Under the pieces are notes generated by a model. The model ran no database searches. It was not told where the DNA came from and worked only from the letters and a program-made list of their open reading frames with translations. Both the position numbers and the translations under genes were made by a program. DNA of 64,000 bases, taken from positions 37,264-101,263 of the forward strand of contig NZ_JANCPR020000036.1 of assembly GCF_028657195.3 (NCBI RefSeq), written 5' to 3'. Within the stretch, counting starts at the first letter, position 1. Every line of letters starts with the position of its first letter. The DNA is from Streptomyces iconiensis. GTDB taxonomy: Bacteria; Actinomycetota; Actinomycetes; Streptomycetales; Streptomycetaceae. Shown here piece by piece: positions 1 to 8,973 of this stretch.

Positions 1-93
1 GGAGCGCTCATCGGCCGCAGCGAGGGGAAGCCGGGTGAGGGCGGGGAGCCCGGTGGTGCCGGGGAGACCGGCAGCGCAGGGGCGGCGGGCTGA
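1..93 (+). CDS. C-terminal end of an upstream gene (partial)
   Basis: Reading frame 1 is open from the window edge and encodes 30 residues rich in Gly, Glu and Ala, ending in a TGA whose last base is the A of the Rhs ATG (TGATG overlap). The 1-base overlap suggests translational coupling with the Rhs gene. The tail is disordered and shows no domain. Genes just ahead of T7SS-type rhs genes in Streptomyces often encode small WXG-like or accessory proteins, but nothing visible identifies this one. Confidence 0.5.
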   Translation, partial: GALIGRSEGKPGEGGEPGGAGETGSAGAAG

Positions 94-3000
94 TGGGGCT
101 GGGCGACGCGTTCGGCGCGCTCACCGACTCGGCCAAGGACGCCTACCACGACTTCGTCCCCGACCCCGTAGAGGACAAGATCGAGGGCGCCGTCGAGACC
201 GGCGGCGAAGTGCTCAACAAGGGCGCCAACTTCGCTGCCGACCAGATGGACAAGGCGGGCTGGGGAACGGCGGCCGACCTCACCCGTTCCGGTGGCGACG
301 TCATCGCCAACAAGACCGGCGGCAACGTCGCGGAGCGCGAACTGGGCGAGACGGAGGAAGCGAACAAGCTCATCCACGGTTCGCCCACCAAGCTCCGTTC
401 CACGGCCGACCACCTGCGCGACTTCCAGAAAGCGTTCAACCAGGTGGGCCGCGGCCTGAAGGGCCTGGACTCGCAGCACCTGAAGGGTGAGACGGCGGAC
501 GCGTTCCGAAGATCGGTCGAGGCACAGCCCAAGAAGTGGTTCAAGGCGGCCGACGCCTGCGAGAAGGCGGCCAAGGCACTGGCGGACTTCTCGCGCACGG
601 TCGACTGGGCCCAGGCAGAGGCCGCGGACGCCATCACCCTGTTCAACAAGGGCAAGGCGGCCTCCGACCGCCACCAGTCGAACGTCTCCTTCTACAACGA
701 CGCTCTGAAGGCGTACAAGGAGATACCGGAAAAGGAGCGCGTCCCCGGCTCCCTGCCCGACAGGCCCCCGGCCGACGATCCGGGCGAGGCCCAGATGCAG
801 GAGGCCCGCGAGAAGCTCGCCGAAGCACGCCGTCAGCGCGACGAGGCCGCACGGGCAGCGAACACACAGACGGAGGCGGCCCGGGACGCGGCGCCGCCCA
901 AGCCCTCCTACGCCCAGCAGGCACGCAGCGGTCTGACGGGTGGGCTGCTGGCCGTCGAGCACCGGATCGGCGGGTTCGCGAACACCGGGTCCAGCGCTCT
1001 CAACTTCGCCAAGGGCATGAGCCCCATCACTCCGCACAACGTCCTGAACCCCGACGAGTACCAGACCAATCTCAACAGCACGGCCGCCGGATTCAAGGCC
1101 CTCGCGAACGACCCCACAGGCGCGGTGAAGCAGGCGTACCAGTCCTTTCTCCAGGACCCGGAGGCGTTCATCGGCGGTGGCGCGTTCGACGTGATCACGG
1201 GTGGTTCCGGCAGGGCGGCGGGTGTCGCAGCCCGCGCGAGCCGTTCGGGCGCGAGGCACGCCGACGACCTGGCCCCGTCCGGGCGCCCGCCGAAGTCAGG
1301 TCCCGAATCCGAGCGTCCCGGGCGCGAGTCGCTCGACAAGGAACCGGACAACGCCAGCCGCGAGGGGGGAGACAAGGAGACCGGCAAGGACCCGGTCGAC
1401 TTCGCCACCGGCCGCATGCTCATGCCGCAGACCGACCTGACCCTGCCCGGGGTGCTGCCGCTGGTCTTCCGCCGCCAGTTCGAGTCCTCCTACCGTGCGG
1501 GCCGCTGGTTCGGACCCACCTGGTCGAGCACCGTCGACCAGCGCCTGGAGATCGACGCGGAAGGCGTCGTCCTGCACGGGGAGAGCAACCTGCTGGTGGC
1601 CTATCCCCACCCCGAGCCTGGCACGCCCGTGCTGCCGGAGAAGGGCCCCCGCCGCGCGCTGGAGCGGACCAGCGAGGGTGACTACGTACTGACCGACCCC
1701 GGCACGTGCGAGGTGCTGCACTTCACCGGGCCCGGAGGCCCGGCGGGCTGCGAGGGCGTGGCACTGCTCGAAGAGATCTCCGACCGCAACGGCAACCGCA
1801 TCACGTTCGAGTACGACGAGCACGGCGTTCCGCTGTCCCTCGTGCACTCCGGTGGCTACCACGTACGGGTCGAGACGGACCAGGAAGCGGGCCGCATCGC
1901 CGCTCTCCACCTGGCAGCCGCCGGACCGGACGGCCGAGACCTGGAGGTCGTGCGCTTCGGCTACGACACACACGGCAACCTCACCGAGGTCACCGGCTCC
2001 GCCGGCCGCCCGCTGCGCTTCGGCTACGACGCCGAGGGCCGCATCACCTCCTGGACCGACACCAACGACTCACGCTACGAGTACGCCTACGACGAGCACG
2101 ACCGCTGCGTATGGCAGTCCGGCGTCGACGGTCACATGTGCGTCACCTTCGAGTACGGCCCGGTCGACCCCGCGACCGGCCACCGCGTCACCAAGGTCAC
2201 CGACGCGCCGGGCGACGTCTCGTACTGCCTGGTCAACGACAAGGACCAGGTAGTCGCCTTCACCGACCCCACCGGCGCCACCACCCGCACCGAACGCGAC
2301 ACCCGCCACCGCGTGCTCGCCCACACCGACGCGCTGGGCCGCACCACCCGCCTCGAACGGGACGCCGAGGGCCGTGTCGTCCGGGTGCTGCGCCCGGACG
2401 GAACGGCCGTCACCTGCGCATACGATGACGCCGGGTTTCTGAGCCGCTACGCGGGACCGGACGGCGCCGCGTGGGAGCACGTGCACGACGAGCGCGGCAA
2501 CCGCGTCCGCAGCACGGAGTCCTCCGGCGCCACCACCCATTACACCTACGACGACGCAGGACGCCTCACCTCCGTCACCGACGCGCTCGGCCATGTCACC
2601 CGGGTTCACTGCGACGAGGCGGGCCTGCCCCTGGAGATCACCGAGCCTCCCCCTGCGCCTGACGGCCCCAGCCCCGTCACGACGTACCTACGAGACGCCT
2701 TCGGGCGACCCGTCCTCGTCACCAACCCCCTCGGCGAGACCGTCCGCCTGTCCTGGACCGTGGAGGGAAAGCCGCTCATCCGCACCGGCCCGGACGGCAC
2801 GGCCGAGCACTGGGAGTGGGACGGCGAGGGCAACTGCACCCGCCATGTGGACGCGGCGGGCGGCGAAACCACCTACGAGTACACCCACTTCGACCTCCTC
2901 AGCGCCCGCACCGGGCCCGACGGGGTGCGCTACACCTTCACCCACAACGCCCGCCTGCGCCTGACCGAGGTCACCAATCCCCAGGGGCTGACCTGGTCCT

Positions 3001-4910
3001 ACGACTACGACGCGGCAGGCCGCCTCGTGGCGGAAACGGACTTCGACGGCCGCCGCCACTCCTACGAACTGGACGCGGCGGGCCAACTCGCGTCACGCAC
3101 CACGCCGTTGGGTGAGAGAACCTCCTACGAACGGGACGTGCTCGGCCGCACCGTACGCAAGGACGCCGCCGGCGCGGTGACGACGTACACGTACGACCCG
3201 GCGGGGCGCCTCACCCACGCCCACAGCCCCGACGCCGAACTACTGCGCCAGTACGACAAGGCCGGCCGTCTCAAGACCGAACTCGTCAACGGCCGCGCCC
3301 TCACCCACGCGTACGACACGCTCGGCCGCCCCACACGCCGCACGACACCGACCGGCGCGGTGAGCACGTACACCTACGACGCGGCGGGCAACCGCACAGC
3401 CCTCACCGCCGACGGCCACACCCTGACCTCCTCGCACGACGCGGCCGGCCACGAACGCGAACGCACCCTCGGCGACGGGGCGTCTCTCTCCTGGACCTGG
3501 GACCCGGCGGGCCGCCTCACCGGCCAGGCCCTCAACCCCCGCTCTGCCGAGGAGGGTTGGCAGCGTTCGTACACCTACCGCCCGGACGGCCACCTCATCG
3601 CGGTCGACGACTCCCGCGAGGGCACCAGCCGCTACGCACTCGACGCGACCGGACGCGTCACAGCCGTCAGCGCCCGGGACTGGACGGAGTCCTACGCCTA
3701 CGACGAGGCGGGCAACCAGACCGCGGCGCACTGGCCCACCACGCACCCGGGTACGGAAGCCCAAGGCCCCCGCACCTACGCGGGCACCCGCATCCGCACC
3801 GCAGGCCGCCTCCGCTACGAACACGACGCGGCAGGCCGCGTCACCACCCGCCAGAAGAGGCGCCTCTCACGCCGCCCGGACACCTGGCGCTACACCTGGG
3901 ACGCCGAAGACCACCTCACCCAGGTCACCACCCCCGACGGCACCACCTGGCACTACACGTACGACCCCCTGGGCCGCCGCATCGCCAAACACTCGGTGAC
4001 GGAGCGGGTGGACTTCACCTGGGACGGCCCCACCCTCATCGAACAGACCACCACGGGCCCCTCCCTCCCGAACCCGGTCACCCTCACCTGGAACCACCGG
4101 GGCCTCCACCCGATCTCCCAAACGGAACGCATCACCGACGAGACGACCCAACGCGAGGTCGACACCCGCTTCTTCGCCATCGTCACCGACCTCATCGGCA
4201 CCCCCACCGCCCTCGTCACCGAAGACGGCACCACCGCCTGGCACACCCAACGCACCCTCTGGGGCACCACCACCTGGAACACCGACGCCACCACCTACAC
4301 CCCCCTCCGCTTCCCCGGCCAATACTTCGACCCCGAAACAGCCCTCCACTACAACTTCCACCGCCACTACGACCCGGAGACGGCCCGCTATCTTTCCCCG
4401 GACCCACTGGGGCTGGGACCCGCGCCGAACCCGGTGGCGTACGTGGAGAACCCACACACGTGGGCTGACCCGCTGGGACTGGCACCGGTGGATGGGGGAT
4501 GTCCGAACGGAGGAAGCTGGGACCCGGCCGAGGAACCTTTCCTCTACAGAGGCGTCAGTTATGCAACCGAAAACGATCCCGCTTGGCAAATGAAGATGTA
4601 CCAGGACGCTCTTGGAGGGAGAGCGGAACCAAGGGGCGGTCACAGTGACGTGCAACGCCACGTCGGAGGAGACGGAGCCACAGACAGCGTATTCACCTCG
4701 TGGACCACGGACTACGCAGATATGGCACTTGACTGCAGTCAGATGGGTAATGGTCCCGGCGTCGTCTTGCGAATGCCGAACGCGGATGGCGACGGATTTC
4801 ACCGCGTCCCTGGCGTTTCGTACCCCTACCCGGAGGGTGAAGTGACGATCCGAGGGCCTGTTGGACATGCAGAGATCAGCGTCAACGGTGGTCCTTGGCA
4901 TCGCCCCTGA
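93..4910 (+). CDS. Rhs polymorphic toxin with T7SS-type N-terminus and ART-like tip
   Basis: 1605 residues. The first ~200 residues are helical and resemble the N-terminus of putative T7SS-secreted proteins. A variable linker leads to a DUF6531-like start of the shell at about residue 430 (DPVDFATGRML), then about 900 residues of YD repeats, and the Rhs core ending in DPLGLAP near residue 1465. The final 140 residues are the variable tip. They contain LYRGV (Arg1486), FTSWTTD (1534-1540) and an E-G-E triad (1581-1583), the layout of R-S-E ADP-ribosyltransferases. In the family the core encapsulates and cleaves off the toxin. From about 4500 the DNA becomes less GC-rich, as expected for an exchanged tip. 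The ART assignment is inference from motifs. Confidence 0.9.
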   Translation: MGLGDAFGALTDSAKDAYHDFVPDPVEDKIEGAVETGGEVLNKGANFAADQMDKAGWGTAADLTRSGGDVIANKTGGNVAERELGETEEANKLIHGSPTKLRSTADHLRDFQKAFNQVGRGLKGLDSQHLKGETADAFRRSVEAQPKKWFKAADACEKAAKALADFSRTVDWAQAEAADAITLFNKGKAASDRHQSNVSFYNDALKAYKEIPEKERVPGSLPDRPPADDPGEAQMQEAREKLAEARRQRDEAARAANTQTEAARDAAPPKPSYAQQARSGLTGGLLAVEHRIGGFANTGSSALNFAKGMSPITPHNVLNPDEYQTNLNSTAAGFKALANDPTGAVKQAYQSFLQDPEAFIGGGAFDVITGGSGRAAGVAARASRSGARHADDLAPSGRPPKSGPESERPGRESLDKEPDNASREGGDKETGKDPVDFATGRMLMPQTDLTLPGVLPLVFRRQFESSYRAGRWFGPTWSSTVDQRLEIDAEGVVLHGESNLLVAYPHPEPGTPVLPEKGPRRALERTSEGDYVLTDPGTCEVLHFTGPGGPAGCEGVALLEEISDRNGNRITFEYDEHGVPLSLVHSGGYHVRVETDQEAGRIAALHLAAAGPDGRDLEVVRFGYDTHGNLTEVTGSAGRPLRFGYDAEGRITSWTDTNDSRYEYAYDEHDRCVWQSGVDGHMCVTFEYGPVDPATGHRVTKVTDAPGDVSYCLVNDKDQVVAFTDPTGATTRTERDTRHRVLAHTDALGRTTRLERDAEGRVVRVLRPDGTAVTCAYDDAGFLSRYAGPDGAAWEHVHDERGNRVRSTESSGATTHYTYDDAGRLTSVTDALGHVTRVHCDEAGLPLEITEPPPAPDGPSPVTTYLRDAFGRPVLVTNPLGETVRLSWTVEGKPLIRTGPDGTAEHWEWDGEGNCTRHVDAAGGETTYEYTHFDLLSARTGPDGVRYTFTHNARLRLTEVTNPQGLTWSYDYDAAGRLVAETDFDGRRHSYELDAAGQLASRTTPLGERTSYERDVLGRTVRKDAAGAVTTYTYDPAGRLTHAHSPDAELLRQYDKAGRLKTELVNGRALTHAYDTLGRPTRRTTPTGAVSTYTYDAAGNRTALTADGHTLTSSHDAAGHERERTLGDGASLSWTWDPAGRLTGQALNPRSAEEGWQRSYTYRPDGHLIAVDDSREGTSRYALDATGRVTAVSARDWTESYAYDEAGNQTAAHWPTTHPGTEAQGPRTYAGTRIRTAGRLRYEHDAAGRVTTRQKRRLSRRPDTWRYTWDAEDHLTQVTTPDGTTWHYTYDPLGRRIAKHSVTERVDFTWDGPTLIEQTTTGPSLPNPVTLTWNHRGLHPISQTERITDETTQREVDTRFFAIVTDLIGTPTALVTEDGTTAWHTQRTLWGTTTWNTDATTYTPLRFPGQYFDPETALHYNFHRHYDPETARYLSPDPLGLGPAPNPVAYVENPHTWADPLGLAPVDGGCPNGGSWDPAEEPFLYRGVSYATENDPAWQMKMYQDALGGRAEPRGGHSDVQRHVGGDGATDSVFTSWTTDYADMALDCSQMGNGPGVVLRMPNADGDGFHRVPGVSYPYPEGEVTIRGPVGHAEISVNGGPWHRP

Positions 4911-4921
4911 AGAGCAGCAAA

Positions 4922-5851
4922 CTAAGAAAAGCTCAATTCAGTCATACGTCTGGCAGCCGTCTCCACATCACTGAAGGTCTCACATCTTGTGGTGCCCCGA
5001 CCCAGCGATTCATCGGTGACAGCCCAGCTTCCGGCCTGCAGGCCGGAAGCAAGCCCGTGCAGAACTGTCCTGCCGTCTACGTCGGCCGCTACTGCCAGGG
5101 GATCGGCATCGCGCACTTCTCCAGGGATGGCCGAAGACTCCCGGAGTCGCTGATCCAGCGCTGCGCGCCTGGACTCCTCCTCAACCAACGACCACTTCTC
5201 TCCCCCTCGCACGGGGACCCATTCTCTAAAGAAACTCACTGGGGAGAAGGCGGCGTCTGTTCGCGGCACCTTACCGCCGTAAGTGGCCACCCAAACTTGA
5301 AGAAAAGCTATGAGGTCCAGCTCGGCCGGAGAACCCAGTTCCGAAATCCAGGAGGGTTCGGTAGACCTGATGGACACTGACTCAAGAGTCCCCTGTCGCT
5401 CAGCGTGATGGTGCTTCCACCCTGCCAACGCCCACCCAAAGGCACTGTTCGACCTTCCTTCGTCTAGGGACTTTTGAATGTAGTCCTGCAGGAGGGCCAT
5501 GTCCTGCGGCCTAGCAAAAGAGGTAAGAGCAAAACTGTAACCTTTGGCGGCCCGCTCTTCTTCTCCGCTCACCAAAAGTGATCCGATCAGCTCCCCGAAC
5601 CAGTATCGCGAGGTCATCGCAGCCATCCAGGATGCGGTGATCTTAGCCCTCCAGTCGCCGTGCAGGAGGAGCGTGATGTCGGCATCCGTTGCACTTTCGG
5701 AAATACGGTGGAAGCTGATGCCAAAATCTCGGGAAACATCATCCGGAACGTTCCGAAGATTCCAACCTTGCAACTTCATGTACGGCCGCCCCCGCATCAC
5801 ATACCTACGGGCCGCAGCAAGCACCTGAACGTCGTGATTGGGTGGCATCAT
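4922..5851 (-). CDS. DUF6000-like protein, candidate immunity protein
   Basis: About 309 residues, read convergently to the Rhs gene with only 11 bp between the stops. Residues from about 15 to 165 resemble DUF6000 (RRYV..., then a helical segment with LLLHGDW, YWFGELIGSLL and FALAGW-like repeats). The C-terminal half (about 170-309) is unrecognised. GC content is well below the surrounding genes and codon use is less GC-biased, like the toxin tip, which suggests they arrived together. Position suggests an immunity role, but the opposite orientation is unusual. An ATG-ATG pair at 5851/5848 was preferred over an in-frame GTG at 5869; the true start is uncertain. Confidence 0.7.
   Translation of the reverse strand: MMPPNHDVQVLAAARRYVMRGRPYMKLQGWNLRNVPDDVSRDFGISFHRISESATDADITLLLHGDWRAKITASWMAAMTSRYWFGELIGSLLVSGEEERAAKGYSFALTSFARPQDMALLQDYIQKSLDEGRSNSAFGWALAGWKHHHAERQGTLESVSIRSTEPSWISELGSPAELDLIAFLQVWVATYGGKVPRTDAAFSPVSFFREWVPVRGGEKWSLVEEESRRAALDQRLRESSAIPGEVRDADPLAVAADVDGRTVLHGLASGLQAGSWAVTDESLGRGTTRCETFSDVETAARRMTELSFS
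5027..5050. repeat. 24-bp perfect palindrome inside the DUF6000-like gene
   Basis: Arms GCTTCCGGCCTG and CAGGCCGGAAGC abut with no spacer. It lies about 115 bp inside the 3' end of the DUF6000-like gene and faces the end of the rhs gene, so it could act as a hairpin for read-through from either side. It encodes an ASGLQAGS stretch in the protein. Confidence 0.85.
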
Positions 5852-6019
5852 GACCCCATTGTGCCCCACCTCTTGACCCCAGGAAAGCTAACGCAGCTAC
5901 GAACGCCGCTGCTCGCATATGTGCACAAGACACGGCCCAGGAAGCTCCTGATGTGCACCAGCCTGCGTACTGGCATCGACCGTTCAGGTCTGGGCCTACA
6001 CAGCCAGCCACTCAACTTC

Positions 6020-6268
6020 TCCAGCGGCCTCGCACCACTCGCATCCAGGGCGATCCAGATCGGCCTCTCCCGGGGGGCGGTTGACCTCTACGCGGACAGG
6101 TGGATCACAGATATCACCGACATCACAGACCTCGTACGTGAAATACACTCAGATGTACGCGCGGGCAAACCTGACGTGGCAATGGGCAAGCTTCCCCCCG
6201 AGAGGGTCTACCCACTTTCCGAACATATCCGCCAAAGGATCGGAGCCGATCAGAACAGCACTCAGTAA
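6020..6268 (+). pseudogene. Possible gene remnant behind the toxin locus
   Basis: A frame ending at a TAA at 6266-6268 keeps moderately GC-biased third positions and gives a plausible helical sequence (AVDLYADRW, ITDITDITDLVREI, GKLPPERVYPLSEHIRQRI). No start or N-terminal domain can be assigned, and the upstream part of the frame is antisense to the DUF6000-like gene. It may be the 3' end of a displaced toxin or immunity gene. The coding status is doubtful. Confidence 0.2.
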
Positions 6269-6847
6269 ACCCCGTGTGCACCACCTGGCTTCTCGCTCCC
6301 TGACGCACGGCACTGCTGGCAACCGCAACCGCAAGCGCGTGAAGCCGAAGGGACGGGGAAATTCCGCCGTCGTCGGCCTCCGTGGCAGCGGGGAGAGGCT
6401 CGCGCCACCGGTGGCGCCCTCCGCCCCGCCGGTGCAGGCGAGGCGCATGTCGTCGCCGAGCCCTCCGCCTCCGCCGGGCCCTGTGCCTCCGCTGAGCTTT
6501 GAGACCTCGGTGCTGATCCTTGCGGTACACCGAGGAACCCCTCCCGCACAGCGAAGCCCCGTCCAGCGCGGGGCTTCGATCGTTTTCGGTCGATTCCGGG
6601 TGACGGACGGCGCATGCGGCATCTGACTCCAAGCCCTTACATCCGCCCAAAGTGACCGGGCGCCGGGTGATCTCGGTCACGAGTAATCACCGTTCACCTG
6701 TAAACGCCCACGCCGCACCGTGTCCGCATATCAGCCACACCATGTCCGCATATCGTGACCGAACATGGAGGAGCGGCGACACGGAAGACGCTCGCATCCG
6801 CCAAACTCCTTCCCGCAACCACAACTTCGAGTGAGGGAGTGCTCACT
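6269..6847. other. Intergenic stretch before the SSI gene
   Basis: I see no convincing gene. Frames on both strands are open but have no RBS and no recognisable domain. The stretch contains one strong hairpin (6553-6577), and its last 150 bp should hold the promoter of the SSI-like gene, whose RBS (GAGGGAG) lies just before its ATG. Confidence 0.4.
6553..6577. terminator. GAAGCCCCG hairpin
   Basis: Nine-base-pair stem GAAGCCCCG / CGGGGCTTC with a 7-nt loop, followed on the + strand by GATCGTTTT. This is a common Streptomyces terminator shape; no complete gene lies immediately upstream of it on either strand. Confidence 0.6.
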
Positions 6848-7285
6848 ATGCGCAAGAAAGCCAAGGGAATCGCGGCCGTGCTGACGGCGACCGCGAGCTG
6901 TCTGGCCGTGGCCGCCGGCACCGCGGGGACGGCCGACGCCGCGCCTCAGCCCAAGGACTCGCAGTCCAAGCTCGTTCTCGCCGTCGGGCCCACCGGGTTC
7001 ACGGGAACCATGATTCCGGAGCGTGTCGTCACGCTGGAGTGCGGACCCGCGGGTCCGGCCAGTGACCACCCCAACGCCCTCAAGGCGTGCGACGACCTGG
7101 AGCGCGTGGACGGTGCGTTCCAGAGCCTGGTGGGTCTGAACCAGAGTGGCGCCTGCACCCAGCAGTACGACCCGGCCACCGTCACGATCGACGGCTACTG
7201 GAAGGGCAGCCGCGTCAGCTTCGAGCACACGTTCCCGAACAAGTGCGTGAAGGACCGCAACGCGTCCTTCCTCTTCCGGTTCTGA
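6848..7285 (+). CDS. SSI-family secreted protease inhibitor with Gln-Gln reactive site
   Basis: 145 residues, ATG after GAGGGAG. A Sec signal peptide (MRKKAKG..., hydrophobic core, A-D-A-A-P cleavage near residue 33) is followed by a Streptomyces subtilisin inhibitor fold with four cysteines (LECG, LKACDD, GACTQQ, NKCVKD), the number needed for the two SSI disulphides. In SSI the reactive site is C-P-M-V-Y-D-P. The matching stretch here is C-T-Q-Q-Y-D-P, placing Gln at P1 and P1' instead of the usual Met, Lys or Arg. The protein is probably a secreted inhibitor of an extracellular protease, or a transglutaminase substrate as known for some SSI relatives. It is monocistronic, with a strong terminator downstream. 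Confidence 0.9.
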   Translation: MRKKAKGIAAVLTATASCLAVAAGTAGTADAAPQPKDSQSKLVLAVGPTGFTGTMIPERVVTLECGPAGPASDHPNALKACDDLERVDGAFQSLVGLNQSGACTQQYDPATVTIDGYWKGSRVSFEHTFPNKCVKDRNASFLFRF

Positions 7286-7351
7286 CGGAAGCGGGCACAG
7301 CAGCACATCTGCACAGCAGCACATCTGCACACCAGCACCGCAGCACAGGAG

Positions 7352-7382
7352 AGGCCCCGGACAATTGTGGTGTCCGGGGCCT
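7352..7382. terminator. Strong convergent terminator after the SSI gene
   Basis: Twelve-base-pair stem AGGCCCCGGACA / TGTCCGGGGCCT with an 8-nt loop (ATTGTGGT-like). It lies between two convergent genes and can serve both. Just before it, 7300-7345 carries imperfect CAGCACATCTGCA direct repeats. Confidence 0.85.
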
Positions 7383-7467
7383 CGGCCTGCCTGTGGTCTA
7401 CCCACGGACCCCGGTGGTTAATTCACTCTTCACTCACCCACCGGCTCGCCGCCCCTCACCCGCTGGT

Positions 7468-8595
7468 TCAGCCCGAACTGAGGCCGTCACTCCGTTCCCG
7501 TTCCACGTACCCCGCTACCGCCATGGCCGCGCGCCACCCCTTGCCTGCACGCAGAACGGTGACGGGGCCGCCCGGGCAGGGCTCCGCCCGTGCGACCGGG
7601 GGCGTTCCGGATGCGGCGGGCCGCTCCTCCAGTACGGCGGGCCACTCGGCTGGTACGGGTGGCACGTAACGGAGGAGACGTGCCCGCACGAACCCGTACG
7701 GGCAGTGGACGCCCTCCGGCGGCAGCCCGTGTGTGACAACGGCGCGCAGCGTCTCGGGGCTCTCACCGCGCAGGAGGTAGTGACCGGCGATCTGGGCGAG
7801 TTCGCCGGCCTCCGCGTGCGTGAGGACCAGCGGGGGTGACGCGCTGCGCAGGGCGAGGAGCGTACGTTCCGCGCGCTGCGCGTACGGGGCGAGAGGGCCG
7901 CTCAGCTCACCCAGGTTGGTTGGCCCACCCAGGTTGGTTGGCCCACCCGGATGTGAGGGCGTCGGAGCTGTCGGGGTCAGCGGATCCGACGGGGCTGGCG
8001 GAGCCGCCGGGGCTGTCGCCGGTGCGGGGACGGGGAGGGGGGTGTGGTGGTCTTTCTCCTTCTCGTCCCCTTGGGGGCGTCGCCGGGTGGGGCGGGGAGC
8101 GGGTGAACCGGCGGCCGGTTCAGGACGCGGCGGGCGCGGTGGGACTGACGGGCGCGGTGGGGGCGACGGGCGCGGTGACGCGAGCCACTCGTTCGAGTTG
8201 AGGATGCGCACCCCAAGACGGCGCGAGTCCGCCGTGTCCTTGCCGAGCCGCGCGGCCTCCTCCGCCGCGCCCCAACCGGCCGCTGTCTCCGCCCTCGTAC
8301 GCAACGGCGGGAGGGACGCCAGTCGTTGGTCGCGGATCTCCCCGCGTACGTTCTGCCGCTTACGCGCGTGCCAGTGCCCGTTCTCGCGCAGTGCTTTACG
8401 GGCCGCGTTCGTACGGTCCTTGCCCATCCGCAGGCCGCGTGCGACAGCGTCGCTGTTACGGGCGTTGCGCGGCGGGAGCTTCACCATCGCCTGCAGCAAC
8501 CGCAGCGAGGTGGCCGACAACTCGACGTTGTCGATGAGGGATTCCGGGGTTTGCAGGAAAGGCGCACGCTTTGGCGCGCTACGATCGCTGGGCAT
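7468..8595 (-). CDS. Helix-turn-helix protein of a Streptomyces-specific family
   Basis: 375 residues from an ATG at 8595 (the longer open frame upstream has no coding character). The first ~120 residues form a winged-helix-like region (SATSLRLLQAMVKLPPRNARNSDAVARGLRMGKDRTNAARKAL) found in many Streptomyces proteins described only as HTH domain-containing. A Pro-rich linker (residues ~140-250) carries a GGPTNL duplication from a tandem repeat at about 7909-7950. A helical C-terminal domain (ERTLLALRS...GHYLLRGESPETLRAVVTHGLP) follows. It probably binds DNA. The target is unknown; the downstream Xre/DUF397 operon is a neighbour only. Confidence 0.75.
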   Translation of the reverse strand: MPSDRSAPKRAPFLQTPESLIDNVELSATSLRLLQAMVKLPPRNARNSDAVARGLRMGKDRTNAARKALRENGHWHARKRQNVRGEIRDQRLASLPPLRTRAETAAGWGAAEEAARLGKDTADSRRLGVRILNSNEWLASPRPSPPPRPSVPPRPPRPEPAAGSPAPRPTRRRPQGDEKEKDHHTPLPVPAPATAPAAPPAPSDPLTPTAPTPSHPGGPTNLGGPTNLGELSGPLAPYAQRAERTLLALRSASPPLVLTHAEAGELAQIAGHYLLRGESPETLRAVVTHGLPPEGVHCPYGFVRARLLRYVPPVPAEWPAVLEERPAASGTPPVARAEPCPGGPVTVLRAGKGWRAAMAVAGYVERERSDGLSSG

Positions 8596-8745
8596 CGTTG
8601 GTGGCGTCTTCCACTGGACGGTGTAGGCCCTCGATGCGGTGTGGCTAGCACCGTTCGGGGGCCGTCCCCTCGCATGCGGGCGACGAGACGCGCATAACGT
8701 AACCCCGCCGCACACCCCTAACGCCCAACTCGCCTGCCGACGCCC

Positions 8746-8973
8746 CTATTTGATCGGCAACGACAGTTCGGCGGCCAGAAACGCCCCGCCCCCGACGAAG
8801 TTCGCCCACGCGCCCCTACTGAACGTGAGAGCGGGGCCTTCGGTGACCTTGGAGTCCCGGACGGCGACGGTGCGGGCAGTCCCGGAGGCGCCGGGGGTGT
8901 TGTCGGCTACCTCGACGCAGTTGGCGTTGTCGTTAAGGCTGTAGCTGGACTTGCGCCACGCAGTGGTTGTCAT
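8746..8973 (-). CDS. DUF397 protein, third in Xre operon
   Basis: 75 residues with the DUF397 hallmark WRKSSYS...NCVEVA, then VAVRDSK and ALTFSRGAWANFV. DUF397 proteins are small partners of Xre/DUF5753 regulators, acting like antitoxin or co-regulator proteins in Streptomyces development and stress loci. The ATG overlaps the preceding stop (ATGA). It has a Pro/Gly/Ala insertion between the two motifs and a longer C-terminus than its two neighbours. Confidence 0.9.
   Translation of the reverse strand: MTTTAWRKSSYSLNDNANCVEVADNTPGASGTARTVAVRDSKVTEGPALTFSRGAWANFVGGGAFLAAELSLPIK

Noticed and set aside
6149..6622. 157-codon minus-strand open frame
   Set aside because: No RBS, no domain, and it spans the 6553-6577 hairpin.
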